Of a stretch of 64,000 bases of DNA, positions 1 to 7,263 are shown piece after piece. The stretch is from Nocardioides massiliensis (GTDB lineage Bacteria; Actinomycetota; Actinomycetes; Propionibacteriales; Nocardioidaceae). A program made the translations under genes and the position numbers. The notes beneath the pieces were generated by a model. The model searched no databases and was not told the DNA's origin. It worked only from the letters and a program-made list of their open reading frames with translations. The stretch is from NCBI RefSeq assembly GCF_030811215.1, contig NZ_JAUSQM010000001.1, positions 186,001 to 250,000 on the forward strand, given 5' to 3'. Numbering within the stretch: the first letter of the stretch is position 1; each line of letters starts with the position of its first letter.

Positions 1-220
1 TCCACGCGTCGGCGTTGTTCTTCGCGGAGGCGGTGACCTCGCGGCCGAGCTGCTGCGCGCTGGTCGCGACACCACGCAGGCCGCCCGTCTGGCGCGCTGT
101 TGAGCGCTCCATCCGGGCGGCCATGTCGTCGGTTGCCTTGCCGACCCGCAGGGCTTCCTGCAGGTACTGCGACGCCGACATCGAGAGGCGTACGACGACC
201 GACCGGGACTCAGCGGACAA
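1..220 (-). CDS. Tail tape measure protein, N-terminus (partial)
   Basis: A minus-strand frame opens at a TTG (220-218) preceded by a GGGAGG ribosome site six bases upstream. It runs open to the window edge for 73 codons: LSAESRSVVVRLSM, then a Gln/Ala/Arg-rich helical stretch with ALRVGKATDDMAARMERST. The RSVVVRL start followed by long helical sequence is typical of actinophage tape measure proteins, and the position just downstream of the two tail chaperones is the invariant one for this gene. Tape measure proteins set tail length and help DNA ejection. The domain architecture beyond residue 73 cannot be seen. Confidence 0.8.
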   Translation of the reverse strand, partial: MSAESRSVVVRLSMSASQYLQEALRVGKATDDMAARMERSTARQTGGLRGVATSAQQLGREVTASAKNNADAW

Positions 221-237
221 CGCACACCTCCCTCACG

Positions 238-1310
238 TCAGCGCGGTTTCTTCTCCGGCGGTTCCGGCCGGGCGGTGGTGACGCCGATCTCGAAGGGCTT
301 CAAGGGGCCCTTCGAGTCGGGTCGGGTGTTCACGACCTGCGGACCGACGCGGTACGACACCTGCTCGCCCTTGATGGCAGTGCAGGACTGGCACACGACC
401 TCGGCGTCGTCGGGCTTCGCGAAGAAACCCGACATCCCGGCATGCCACGCGAGCTCCACCGGCACGTGACAGCCCGGGCACTCCATCGCCTCGGCCTGCT
501 CGAGCGCCTCGATGAGCCGGTAGTCGTCGCGCACCCACTCCGGCGACGACACCGCGCGGGTGATGCGGTTCGGGTACTCGGGGTCGTCGTAGAAGTAGTG
601 GGTCTGCCGGACCCGGTCGCCGAGGTAAAGCGTGGGCGGGATCCCCAGCGACCGGGCCTGGATCAGCGTTCGTCGGAGCCCTGCTCCAGCAGGGTCTGCG
701 AGAAGCCGGGCAGTTTTGGGACATCCACCCCGTCCTGGGTGCACGCCGACTGCGCTGCGTTGGCGAGCGCACCAATCTGACCGTCGGCCAGCTTCCCGCG
801 CAGCTGGCGCACCTGGTCCTCGGTGAGCTCGGGCTCGACCGCGCACGCGGCGATCAGCTTGTCGCTGTACGCCGTCCAGCCGGCGCGGTCGTCGGACTTC
901 TTCGGCTGGTGGCGTCGCACGAACGCGGCGTACGCGTCAGAGTCCAGCCCGCGCAGCTTCACGCGCCACGCGTCCTTCCGACGCGCGGCGGCGATCTGGC
1001 GCAGACGCTCGGCGACCGCGACCGCGCGGCCCTGCTCAGCGACGGAAGCCTCGGCGTTGACCTCGCCCTTGTAGTTCACCAGCGTGGTGAGCTCCTCGAG
1101 CAGTGCCCGCTCCTCGCCGGCGAGGTCGCCGCGGAGGTCGATGGTGACGACCCGCTCGGGGCGCCGCAGGACCCTCAGGACGTCCTCGAACGAGAACGTG
1201 CCGGCGGTCTCGGTGAACTCGGGGGTCTCGGGGCGCTGGAACGGGTTGGGCGGGGTGGCGGTGCCAGCGTCAGTGGGGTCGGTGGTGTCGCCGACAGAAC
1301 GGTCAGACAT
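238..1310 (-). CDS. Tail assembly chaperone, -1 frameshift fusion (GT-type product)
   Basis: After codon AAA (716-714) of the upstream chaperone, a -1 shift moves reading into a frame that continues TARLLADPAGAGLRRTL and runs to the stop at 238. This T-type extension carries two CxxC pairs, CPGCHVPV and CQSCTAIKG, which form a likely zinc ribbon, and ends in a Pro/Lys tail. The extension has no convincing start codon or ribosome site of its own, which is how gpGT-type proteins are normally encoded. It ends 18 bases before the tape measure start. Expected role: the minor, longer chaperone that bridges the tape measure and tail tube subunits. Confidence 0.8.
663..1310 (-). CDS. Tail assembly chaperone (G-type product)
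   Basis: 215 residues starting MSDRSVGDTTDPTDAG from an ATG with AGGAG six bases upstream. Position and layout match the lambda gpG-like chaperone that precedes the tape measure gene: an acidic N-terminal tail, a mixed alpha/beta core and a second frame overlapping its end. A slippery heptamer lies 18 codons before its stop, so a fraction of ribosomes should continue into the next frame. These proteins coat and fold the tape measure during tail assembly and are absent from the virion. The role is assigned from genome position and the frameshift architecture; sequence similarity was not searched. Confidence 0.8.
   Translation of the reverse strand: MSDRSVGDTTDPTDAGTATPPNPFQRPETPEFTETAGTFSFEDVLRVLRRPERVVTIDLRGDLAGEERALLEELTTLVNYKGEVNAEASVAEQGRAVAVAERLRQIAAARRKDAWRVKLRGLDSDAYAAFVRRHQPKKSDDRAGWTAYSDKLIAACAVEPELTEDQVRQLRGKLADGQIGALANAAQSACTQDGVDVPKLPGFSQTLLEQGSDER
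714..720 (-). promoter_or_regulatory. Programmed -1 ribosomal frameshift site CCCAAAA
   Basis: On the minus strand the bases 720-714 read C CCA AAA in the zero frame of the upstream chaperone. That is an X XXY YYZ slippery heptamer allowing tandem re-pairing as CCC AAA. The -1 frame is open from here for about 158 codons, while the zero frame stops at 663. Confidence 0.85.
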
Positions 1311-1320
1311 GGGTGCTCCT

Positions 1321-1358
1321 GGTGTCGAGGTGTGTCGAGGTGTCGAGGTGTCGAGGTG
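1321..1358. repeat. Short tandem repeat (GGTGTCGA units)
   Basis: Four GGTGTCGA-like units with mostly 8-base spacing, one unit being two bases longer, lie in the 130-base gap between the tail tube gene and the chaperone start. They sit just upstream of the chaperone ribosome site on the transcribed (minus) strand. No function is evident. Confidence 0.7.
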
Positions 1359-1440
1359 GTGGCGCTGAGAGGGGGAGGCGGGCGCCTCGACGTCGCCCGC
1401 CACCCCCGTTCGAGGAGGCGGCGCTAGGTGCCGCCGTGGG

Positions 1441-1959
1441 TCACGGCCCAGCAGCGGGCGCGACCGTGATGAAGTCCCACGCCTCCTTGACCTGGGCGGG
1501 GACCCGCATCTTGATGTAGCCGCCGGTCGGGCCCGGGCGCCGCGGCGTGTCGGTCTCGATCCGGGCGCCGAGGCGGATCTCGTCGCCGGCCTCCCACGGG
1601 TCGTCGGAGTCCTTGCCGGTGAGCCGGGAGTAGACCCACACCGTGGTGAGCTTGACCTTGAGCGCCGCGAACAGCGCGTCGAGGGTCGGGTCCGGGTCGC
1701 CGGTCTCGTCGAACTCGCGGAAGATCGTGGCGCCGAACTCGTAGTTCCCGGCGCCGTACGTCGGGGAGTTGTTCTTCTCCCCGACGGCGCGCTCCGCGAA
1801 CGTCTCGGAGTCGACCGCGCCGAAGGCCCAATCCTCGGCGAGGATGCCCTTCGCGGCCTGGATGCCGGCGGCGAGCTCGGTCACCGTGGGCGAGGACGGG
1901 TCCTCCGGCTTGGTGGTGAGGATGGCGATCTTCTCGTGGCCGTCGGCCAGTGAACGCAT
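1441..1959 (-). CDS. Major tail (tube) protein
   Basis: 172 residues from an ATG with AGGAG upstream. It is assigned as the siphophage tail tube protein because it lies directly upstream of the chaperone pair and downstream of the tail terminator candidate. It has the usual size and a beta-rich pattern, with segments such as YEFGATIFREFDE and LTTVWVYSRLTG. The last residues before the stop are FITVAPAAGP. No signal peptide or membrane segment is present. Several actinophage tube proteins have this length. Confidence 0.75.
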   Translation of the reverse strand: MRSLADGHEKIAILTTKPEDPSSPTVTELAAGIQAAKGILAEDWAFGAVDSETFAERAVGEKNNSPTYGAGNYEFGATIFREFDETGDPDPTLDALFAALKVKLTTVWVYSRLTGKDSDDPWEAGDEIRLGARIETDTPRRPGPTGGYIKMRVPAQVKEAWDFITVAPAAGP

Positions 1960-1962
1960 GAC

Positions 1963-2286
1963 TTACTCCTGGTTCCCCGCGGCGGCCGCGGACTTGGTGC
2001 TCGACGGGGTCGTCGAGCTGCTGGTGGTCTTCGCCCCGCTGGTGGGGGTCGAAGTCGTGGCGCCGGCGGTGCCGGCGGTGGTGGCGTCGGGGCCACTGGT
2101 CGCGGTGCCCTCGCCGGTGCCTGGGTCGGGGTCGACCGGGGACGGGCGCAGGTCGTCGAGCGGCTCCGAGCCGTCGACGCGGCGGATGCCCTCGCCGAGC
2201 ACGGGGTGGTCGATGTAGTGGGCGGGGACGCGCTGCGTCTCGCCGGTCGCCTCGACGACGACGGTGACGAACTTCTTCTCGGCCAT
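1963..2286 (-). CDS. Small phage protein between tail terminator and tail tube
   Basis: 107 residues starting MAEKKFVTVVVEATGE. About 50 ordered residues are followed by a Thr/Ser/Ala-rich low-complexity C-terminus (TTAGTAGATTSTPTSG). The ATG follows a GAGAGG ribosome site, and three bases separate its stop from the tube gene start. I do not recognise a family. The low-complexity tail resembles those on some minor head or tail accessory proteins. Confidence 0.65.
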   Translation of the reverse strand: MAEKKFVTVVVEATGETQRVPAHYIDHPVLGEGIRRVDGSEPLDDLRPSPVDPDPGTGEGTATSGPDATTAGTAGATTSTPTSGAKTTSSSTTPSSTKSAAAAGNQE

Positions 2287-2309
2287 GGCCGGGTTCCTCT
2301 CGGTGGGTG

Positions 2310-2789
2310 TCACTGGTGGGCGGTGAGCTGGTACTGCAGGGGCGTCCAGAGCCGGGCCGGCTTGACCGTGGTGTCGGGGAAGTACGGGCCGGGGTTGAAC
2401 CCGGGCGGGGGGCGCAGCGGGCCGCACTTCGCGCCGTCGAGCTGTGGGCGCCACCGGTAGAGGAGGCCGTCGATCCGGTCGACGAGCGCGTCGAGGTCCT
2501 CGGCGTCAGCGGCAACCGCGGTGACCTGGATCAGGTGATCGAGCGACACGAACGAGTCGGCGACGTCGCGCTCCCCGGATGCGCCGTCGACACCGGGGGT
2601 CCCCGGGGAGGGGTAGAGCACGAAGTACGGCGCGACCGCCGGGTCGCCGGGGCCCCGGGTGGGAGGCCGCTCGTCGGTGGTGCCGTCGAAGCGGCGTCCA
2701 ACCTGGCCGTAGTAGCCGGTGGCGTGCTCGACGCCGGTGAGGCGATCACGGAGCGCGGCGTTGAGGGCGCGGCGCGAGATCCCTGACAT
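2310..2789 (-). CDS. Tail terminator-like / minor tail protein
   Basis: 159 residues from the ATG at 2789, preceded by GGAGGTCGC. The N-terminus is MSGISRRALNAALRDRLTGV, followed by segments such as PYFVLYPSPGTPG and VSLDHLIQVTAVAADAEDLDALVDRIDGLL. That helical start plus a mid-protein strand followed by a DALVDRID helix is what tail terminator proteins of actinophages look like, and the gene lies between the gp10-like connector and the tail tube. The assignment rests on position and pattern. Confidence 0.65.
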   Translation of the reverse strand: MSGISRRALNAALRDRLTGVEHATGYYGQVGRRFDGTTDERPPTRGPGDPAVAPYFVLYPSPGTPGVDGASGERDVADSFVSLDHLIQVTAVAADAEDLDALVDRIDGLLYRWRPQLDGAKCGPLRPPPGFNPGPYFPDTTVKPARLWTPLQYQLTAHQ

Positions 2790-2819
2790 GAAGCGACCTC
2801 CGATGTTCCGAACTCGCGG

Positions 2820-2825
2820 TAGAAT
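2820..2825 (+). promoter_or_regulatory. -10 box for leaderless endonuclease transcript
   Basis: TAGAAT, one mismatch from TATAAT, ends six bases before the ATG at 2832. Transcription would start at or next to the A of the start codon. No ribosome site is seen, and the -35 region is weak. Confidence 0.55.
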
Positions 2826-2831
2826 CAGGAC

Positions 2832-3659
2832 ATGTCGGCTGCGAAGAGGTCCCGCCCGAACCCAGCCGAACTCCGCGAGCTGTACGTCGACCAGGGGCTC
2901 AGCGCCGCCGCGATCGGTGCCCGGTACGGCGTCGAGAAGATCACCGCGCTTCGATGGCTCCGAGCCGCAGGGGTGGAGCGCCGGTTCGCCGGCCGGGGGC
3001 TTGCGCACAGGGGCGTCGCCGCGCCCTCAGCAGACGACCTGCGTCGCCTCATCCACGAGGAGAACATCGGGCTCATCGGTGTCGCTGAGAAGTACGGCGT
3101 CGACTACACCGCGGTCGGTCACTGGCTCGACCGCCACGGCATTGAACGCCCGACCATCTGGCAGACCCGGCGCCGCGGGCAGGTTGTTGTCGAACCGACC
3201 GAGGCTGAGCTGCGGGATGGAATCACCCGCGGGGAGACGATCACTGCGATCGCTGAGCAATTCGGGGTGAGCCGCAGGTTGATCCGCGACCGGTGCGTGC
3301 GTTACGGCATCGAGGTTGGGCGTGACGGCTGGCATGGCGGCAGGCGTTTCACGTGCGTGGATGGACACCTTGCCCGGTCAACCTATGAGCAGCGAGTCGA
3401 CGACTGGCTCACCGAGCACGGCCTCGACCACGAGGTCGAACCCGCCTACCCATGGGACCGGCGCTACCGCGCCGACTTCCTAGTCGGTAGCACCTACATC
3501 GAGGTCTGGGGCGTCACCAACAACCCGGCGTACGCCGCACGCAAGGCCATGAAGATCGAACGGTGCGCCCAGGAGGGCCTGACGCTCATCCAGGTCAACC
3601 ACGGACAGTTTGCCAACGGTCGACGCTGGTGGAAGCCGCTAGAGGTTCTCAGTAGCTAG
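2832..3659 (+). CDS. Free-standing homing-endonuclease-like protein: three HTH repeats plus Vsr/EDxHD-like nuclease
   Basis: 275 residues on the opposite strand to the surrounding structural genes. Three helix-turn-helix repeats are visible near residues 13-50, 68-107 and 126-162, each with an AxxYGV or AEQFGV turn. The C-terminal part has the core of a restriction-endonuclease fold: E186 in STYEQRVDDWL, D215 in YRADFLV, then E224-V-W226 in TYIEVWG, K238 and K241. E-x-W instead of E-x-K is characteristic of the Vsr-related EDxHD homing endonucleases, whose partner domains are often DNA-binding repeats. It ends 21 bases inside the convergent connector gene. Its own leaderless promoter implies independent expression. 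It could instead be a solitary defence nuclease. Confidence 0.75.
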   Translation: MSAAKRSRPNPAELRELYVDQGLSAAAIGARYGVEKITALRWLRAAGVERRFAGRGLAHRGVAAPSADDLRRLIHEENIGLIGVAEKYGVDYTAVGHWLDRHGIERPTIWQTRRRGQVVVEPTEAELRDGITRGETITAIAEQFGVSRRLIRDRCVRYGIEVGRDGWHGGRRFTCVDGHLARSTYEQRVDDWLTEHGLDHEVEPAYPWDRRYRADFLVGSTYIEVWGVTNNPAYAARKAMKIERCAQEGLTLIQVNHGQFANGRRWWKPLEVLSS

Positions 3660-4004
3660 CTGAGCCAGCGCCTCAGTGAACGTCGGTGCTCGACGATCGA
3701 AGGCGGGCCCGAGATACGGCTGACCGGGTTGAACACTGGTCCCCCACTCCACGTAGATGCCGTAGTCCACGGTGGGGCCGATCTCGGCTTCGGTGTGCCC
3801 GTACCGGCCGTCTCCGGTGGTGGTGGAGGAGATGGACCCGCGGAGCGCTCCGGTGTCGACGGGGGCTAGGACCTTGGCGTCGGCCTCGATGTCGCGGACG
3901 GTCTTGCGGAACGCAGCGGCCGCCTTCGCGCCGACGCGCTCGGGTGCCTGGCCGACACGGGCGCCCAGCGCCCGGACCTGGGAGGCGTCGAACTCGATAG
4001 TCAC
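3639..4004 (-). CDS. HK97 gp10-like head-tail connector / minor tail protein
   Basis: 121 residues from a GTG with GGGAGG upstream. It contains the family hallmarks: a helical N-terminus with AAAAFRKTVRDIEADAKVLAP, the VDTGALRGSI motif, and a YGIYVEWGT-QPYLGPAF C-terminal part. These match the HK97 gp10-type neck/tail-completion proteins. It follows the head-closure gene by 18 bases. Its last 21 bases overlap the convergent endonuclease gene. Confidence 0.85.
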   Translation of the reverse strand: MTIEFDASQVRALGARVGQAPERVGAKAAAAFRKTVRDIEADAKVLAPVDTGALRGSISSTTTGDGRYGHTEAEIGPTVDYGIYVEWGTSVQPGQPYLGPAFDRRAPTFTEALAQLATENL

Positions 4005-4022
4005 GGCGGCCTCCCGGGCGGG

Positions 4023-4496
4023 TCAGGTGGTGGCGGGCGGTGCTGGGGGTGGGGCGACCAGGGAGCAGAAGAGGTCGCGCTCGAACCGGTGAGATGCGGC
4101 GACGACTTCGTGCACGTGGAGGTCGCGGCCGGTGAGCGCGGGGTCGCCGGTGGTGAGGGTGACGATGTGGCCGACCTGCACCTGGTCCGCGGCGGTGTGG
4201 CCGAGGGGCAGCGTGACGAGGTAGCCGGCGACGGTGACCTGCTCTTGGCCGGTCTCGACGTCGCGGGCGCGGGAGGTGAGCGCCTGCGCGCGGCACGGGA
4301 CCTGGGTGGCGTACGGCGTACGCGGGGTCGCGACGTTCCGCTTGAGGGTGTCGCTCCACTGCTGGGTCGTGCCGGGGACGCGGATGCTGCACGCGTCGGG
4401 CATGGTCTTCGCGGCGACCGGGGCGTGAGCGGTGTTCCAGTCCTCGGGGAACACGCGGGTGCCGGGGCGGCCCTGGGCGTGACGCGGGCGGGGCAT
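4023..4496 (-). CDS. Head-closure-type phage protein (DUF6093-like)
   Basis: 157 residues starting MPRPRHAQGRPGTRVFPEDW. The middle contains SIRVPGTTQQWSDTLKR and the C-terminal part ends DLFCSLVAPPPAPPATT. The beta-rich segment with VTVAGYLVTLPLG and LHVHEVVAASHRFE resembles small beta-barrel head-closure proteins. I recall similar proteins in actinophages under DUF6093, but the name is from memory. It lies between the connector (4498-4878) and the gp10-like gene, the standard place for a stopper. Confidence 0.6.
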   Translation of the reverse strand: MPRPRHAQGRPGTRVFPEDWNTAHAPVAAKTMPDACSIRVPGTTQQWSDTLKRNVATPRTPYATQVPCRAQALTSRARDVETGQEQVTVAGYLVTLPLGHTAADQVQVGHIVTLTTGDPALTGRDLHVHEVVAASHRFERDLFCSLVAPPPAPPATT

Positions 4497-4497
4497 C

Positions 4498-4878
4498 TCA
4501 GAGCACCGGGTACTGGGTGCGCTCGGGGTGCAGCGACCCCTCAAGGTTGACGACGCCGAAGAAGAAAGAGTCCTCGTCGTCGGCGGTCTCGTCCGCAGCC
4601 TGGGCGCGCAGTGCGGCGGCGCGGCGGCGCATCGAGTCGGCAAGCTTCGCGCCGTCGGTGGTCACGTCCTGCGTACGCAGCACCTTCGACGCCAGCAGCT
4701 GATCGTCGGCGTTCGTGTCGATCGCCTGCGCCGCTGCGAGCTTGACGTTGTCGCCCTCCATGTCGAGGAACGCTTCGATCTCGTCGTCGCTGAACACCCA
4801 CGGTGCGGCAACGTCGTTGAGGAGGAGGCGGACCTTCCCGGCCGGCTCGCCCAGGTTGTACGTGCTGGCTTCGGACAC
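4498..4878 (-). CDS. Head-tail connector (gp6-like adaptor)
   Basis: 126 residues from a GTG preceded by AGGAGG. The sequence VRLLLNDVAAPWVFSDDEIEAFLDMEG, followed by NVKLAAAQAIDTNADDQLLASKV, is the typical helical core of gp6/gp15-type head-tail adaptors, which bind under the portal ring. Position between capsid and head-closure genes agrees. The stop is one base from the next start. Confidence 0.8.
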   Translation of the reverse strand: MSEASTYNLGEPAGKVRLLLNDVAAPWVFSDDEIEAFLDMEGDNVKLAAAQAIDTNADDQLLASKVLRTQDVTTDGAKLADSMRRRAAALRAQAADETADDEDSFFFGVVNLEGSLHPERTQYPVL

Positions 4879-4908
4879 GGTCCGCCTCCTCTCAACTAGT
4901 GGTGAAGG

Positions 4909-5271
4909 TCAGCTCTGCGGCTGGCCGTACTTCGCGCGGAGCTCGTCGCGACCCAGGGGCTCGCCCTTGTCGTCGACGAGGTCCTTCTCCTCGGCGCCCT
5001 GGGTGACGGCGTACGCCGCCCAGTCCTCGCGCGAGGCGTTGCCGGCGGGCTCACCCGACGGCGTGGACGGGGTCTGCTGGCGCTGCCCGCCACCGGTCGG
5101 CGTGCTCGTCGACGACGAACGCGAGGACCGGCCCTTCTTCTTCGTGCCCGGGGGCAGCTGGTCGTCGCGCCAGTGCTTGGGCACCGACCCGACAACCTCG
5201 TCGGCCTCGTCGACCAGGTCGACGAAGTCCTTCCCCGCGAGCACGTGCGTGCCGTTGCTGTTCTCAGCCAT
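4909..5271 (-). CDS. Small phage head protein, function unknown
   Basis: 120 residues starting MAENSNGTHVLAGKDFVDLVDE. A short ordered N-terminus with PKHWRDDQLPPGTKKKG is followed by a Ser/Thr/Gly linker and a helical C-terminus (WAAYAVTQGAEEKDLV). It sits directly after the major capsid gene, where accessory head proteins or head fibres are often found. No recognised family. Confidence 0.65.
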   Translation of the reverse strand: MAENSNGTHVLAGKDFVDLVDEADEVVGSVPKHWRDDQLPPGTKKKGRSSRSSSTSTPTGGGQRQQTPSTPSGEPAGNASREDWAAYAVTQGAEEKDLVDDKGEPLGRDELRAKYGQPQS

Positions 5272-5284
5272 GTGTCCGCCCTCC

Positions 5285-6415
5285 TCAGGCGCCGGTGTTG
5301 TCGGAGCCGTAGGTGAGCACGGGGTCGCCGTGGGCGACGCCCATGATGTGGCGGCCGCGGTACCAGATGGTGTCGTCGTCGAACGACCCACCGGTGACCA
5401 CGATGTCGCCACCGCCGACCGCGCGGCCCTGGTCCGCCTTGTAGCGGAAGTCGGGCTGCTCGTAGCCGCGGAGCTTCGCGAAGTAGAACGGGGCGCGGCG
5501 CGCGGTGCCGGGCTTCGGCATCACGATCCACGACTCACCGAGCTGCTTCTCGTTGACGACGAGGTCGACCTTGCCGCGCAGCGGGTTCGGTGCGTAGGTG
5601 AAGCCGCCGTTGCCGTCGGCCATCTGGACCCGGTCGACGTTGAGGATCCGCTCGGCGAGTGTCTCCAGGGCGTATCCGACGACGAGCTGCAGGCGACCAG
5701 CCGGGATGATCGTGCCGGTCTTCGGGTCGCGCTTCGTGCGAAGAGAGTTGAGGACCAGCTCGAGGTTCGCTGCGGTCAGCTTCAGCGTGCCGAAGTTGCC
5801 GTTGCCGCCGTTGAAGAACCCGGTGTTGAGCGACCCGGTTTCGAGGTTGATCATGAGCCGCAGCCCACGGTCGTCCTCGGTGTCGCGGGCCATCTGCGGG
5901 AACGCCTGCGGCACCATCTGGAGCTGCTCGAGGTCGTCGTTCACCTGGGCCTCGAACGACCAGCCGTACAGCAGGCCGGTCTTCTTCGCCTGGATGAACT
6001 TCTCGTCCAGCTCGGGGCCCTTGGCGACCGGGTACGCGGTGCGCTCCGGGACGTCCTTGAAGACCTGCGCGCCGAGCTCGAGGGTGGCCAGGGACTTCGG
6101 CTTGAAGTCCTTCACCGTGGTCGGGGTGAGGAACTTCCCCCACTGCGTGGGGAGAGCGTCGTAGTTCTGCAGCATCTCGCGGTCGATGAGCATCCCGGAG
6201 GCGAACCGTGCGAGGTCGCTGGTGGTCAGCGCCTCGTTCAGCTCCAGTGCCGCGCGAGCCGATCCCTCGCGGTAGTGCGCGATGAGACGGGCCATACCGA
6301 GCGCGGCCTCCATGAGGCCGGGCGTCTGCTGCATCCGGCGCCGGTGGGCGGCCGGGGTGGGGCCAGAGGTCTCGGCCGCGATCTGGTCCGCGATCTCGAG
6401 AAGGGTGTTCGTCAT
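5285..6415 (-). CDS. Major capsid protein (Mu gpT-like, HK97-type fold expected)
   Basis: 376 residues from an ATG at 6415. It follows the decoration protein and the protease-scaffold gene, as in phages using Mu gpT-type capsids. Internal features consistent with the fold are a long helical N-terminus, AYPVAKGPELDEKFIQAKKTGLLYGWS, a glycine-rich loop GFFNGGNGNFGTLKLT, and a C-terminal strand region with GGDIVVTGGSFDDDTIWYRGRH. No processing site can be fixed from sequence alone. Confidence 0.85.
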   Translation of the reverse strand: MTNTLLEIADQIAAETSGPTPAAHRRRMQQTPGLMEAALGMARLIAHYREGSARAALELNEALTTSDLARFASGMLIDREMLQNYDALPTQWGKFLTPTTVKDFKPKSLATLELGAQVFKDVPERTAYPVAKGPELDEKFIQAKKTGLLYGWSFEAQVNDDLEQLQMVPQAFPQMARDTEDDRGLRLMINLETGSLNTGFFNGGNGNFGTLKLTAANLELVLNSLRTKRDPKTGTIIPAGRLQLVVGYALETLAERILNVDRVQMADGNGGFTYAPNPLRGKVDLVVNEKQLGESWIVMPKPGTARRAPFYFAKLRGYEQPDFRYKADQGRAVGGGDIVVTGGSFDDDTIWYRGRHIMGVAHGDPVLTYGSDNTGA

Positions 6416-6426
6416 GGTGGGTCTCC

Positions 6427-6837
6427 TCAGATCCGGGCGATGCGGACGTTGACCCGGCCCACGGCGCCGCCGGAGTCGGCGGACTTCGTGGCACCGGACG
6501 CGACGCCGCGGTCGATGACGGGGACGGTGTGACCGAACAGGGTGTTGTCGGTCGCGGTGGTGGTGAGCGTGTTGTCGCTCTTGATGTAGATCGCGGTGCC
6601 GGCCGCGGAGACGGCCTCGGGCACCGGCAGCGAGTAGGTGCCGTCGGGGGCGACCGGGGCGTAGCCCTCGGGGTGGCCCACGGCGCCGTACTTCACGCCG
6701 TTGACGGTCTCGGTGCGGTCTCCGTCGACGACGCCGACGATGCCGCCGACCTTGACGGGGTCACCGGAGCGGGTGCCGGCCGGGACGGGCAGGCTGATGG
6801 CCGGGGAGTCGCCGGCGAACACGAGGTTCTTCGACAT
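6427..6837 (-). CDS. DUF2190-type capsid decoration protein
   Basis: 136 residues with an ATG preceded by GGAGGCC. The repeated short beta pattern (ISLPVPAGTRSGDPVKVGG, TYSLPVPEAV, AGTAIYIKSDNTLTTT) is typical of DUF2190 head proteins located between scaffold/protease and capsid genes. Proteins of this group are thought to decorate capsid surfaces. Confidence 0.8.
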   Translation of the reverse strand: MSKNLVFAGDSPAISLPVPAGTRSGDPVKVGGIVGVVDGDRTETVNGVKYGAVGHPEGYAPVAPDGTYSLPVPEAVSAAGTAIYIKSDNTLTTTATDNTLFGHTVPVIDRGVASGATKSADSGGAVGRVNVRIARI

Positions 6838-6840
6838 GGC

Positions 6841-7263
6841 TCAGGCCTCCTTTCCGAGGCCGAGGGCCTCGTCGATGTCGGTGAGGCTGACGGCGCTGCC
6901 TCCGGTGGTAGTGGTGCCGCCCATGCCGATGACGCGGCCGGTGCCCTCGGCGACCTTCCGCTTCGCGGCGTGCTCGTCGACGGTGGTGGCGAACGTCTCC
7001 TCGTCGAGCTCGCCGGCCTCGGTGAGGGGGAGCTGCGCGAGCAGCCCGACGATCTGCAGGTCGTCGAACTCGACGCCTGCCTCGGTCGCGCGCTCGGTGA
7101 CGATCTCGCCGGCACGGACGGTGCGGCGCAGCGAGTCGCGCTCGCTCCGGGCCTCGTCGCGCTCACGGATGGCGGTGTCGCGCTCGCTCTCGAGCACGTC
7201 CACCCGGCCGGCCCGCTCGACGATGCGGTTGTGCTCCGCCTCGTCGATCTGGATGTTGCCCAT
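6841..7263 (-). CDS. Nested scaffold protein (internal start in protease-scaffold gene)
   Basis: An in-frame ATG at 7263 is preceded by the near-perfect ribosome site AGGAGGT five bases upstream, far stronger than expected by chance in coding sequence. The product, MGNIQIDEAEHNRIVERAGRV onwards, is 140 residues and contains only the coiled-coil scaffold half. Lambda C/Nu3 and Mu I/Z use the same layout to make excess scaffold over protease. Expression of the short form is an inference. Confidence 0.7.
   Translation of the reverse strand: MGNIQIDEAEHNRIVERAGRVDVLESERDTAIRERDEARSERDSLRRTVRAGEIVTERATEAGVEFDDLQIVGLLAQLPLTEAGELDEETFATTVDEHAAKRKVAEGTGRVIGMGGTTTTGGSAVSLTDIDEALGLGKEA

Noticed and set aside
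1321-1358. CRISPR-like repeat
   Set aside because: Unit length is 8 bases without spacers; no cas genes are present.
4715-6532. Long plus-strand reading frame (605 codons) opposite the capsid and connector genes
   Set aside because: It is a GC-driven shadow of the clear minus-strand capsid, adaptor and small head genes, with no ribosome site or recognisable domain.
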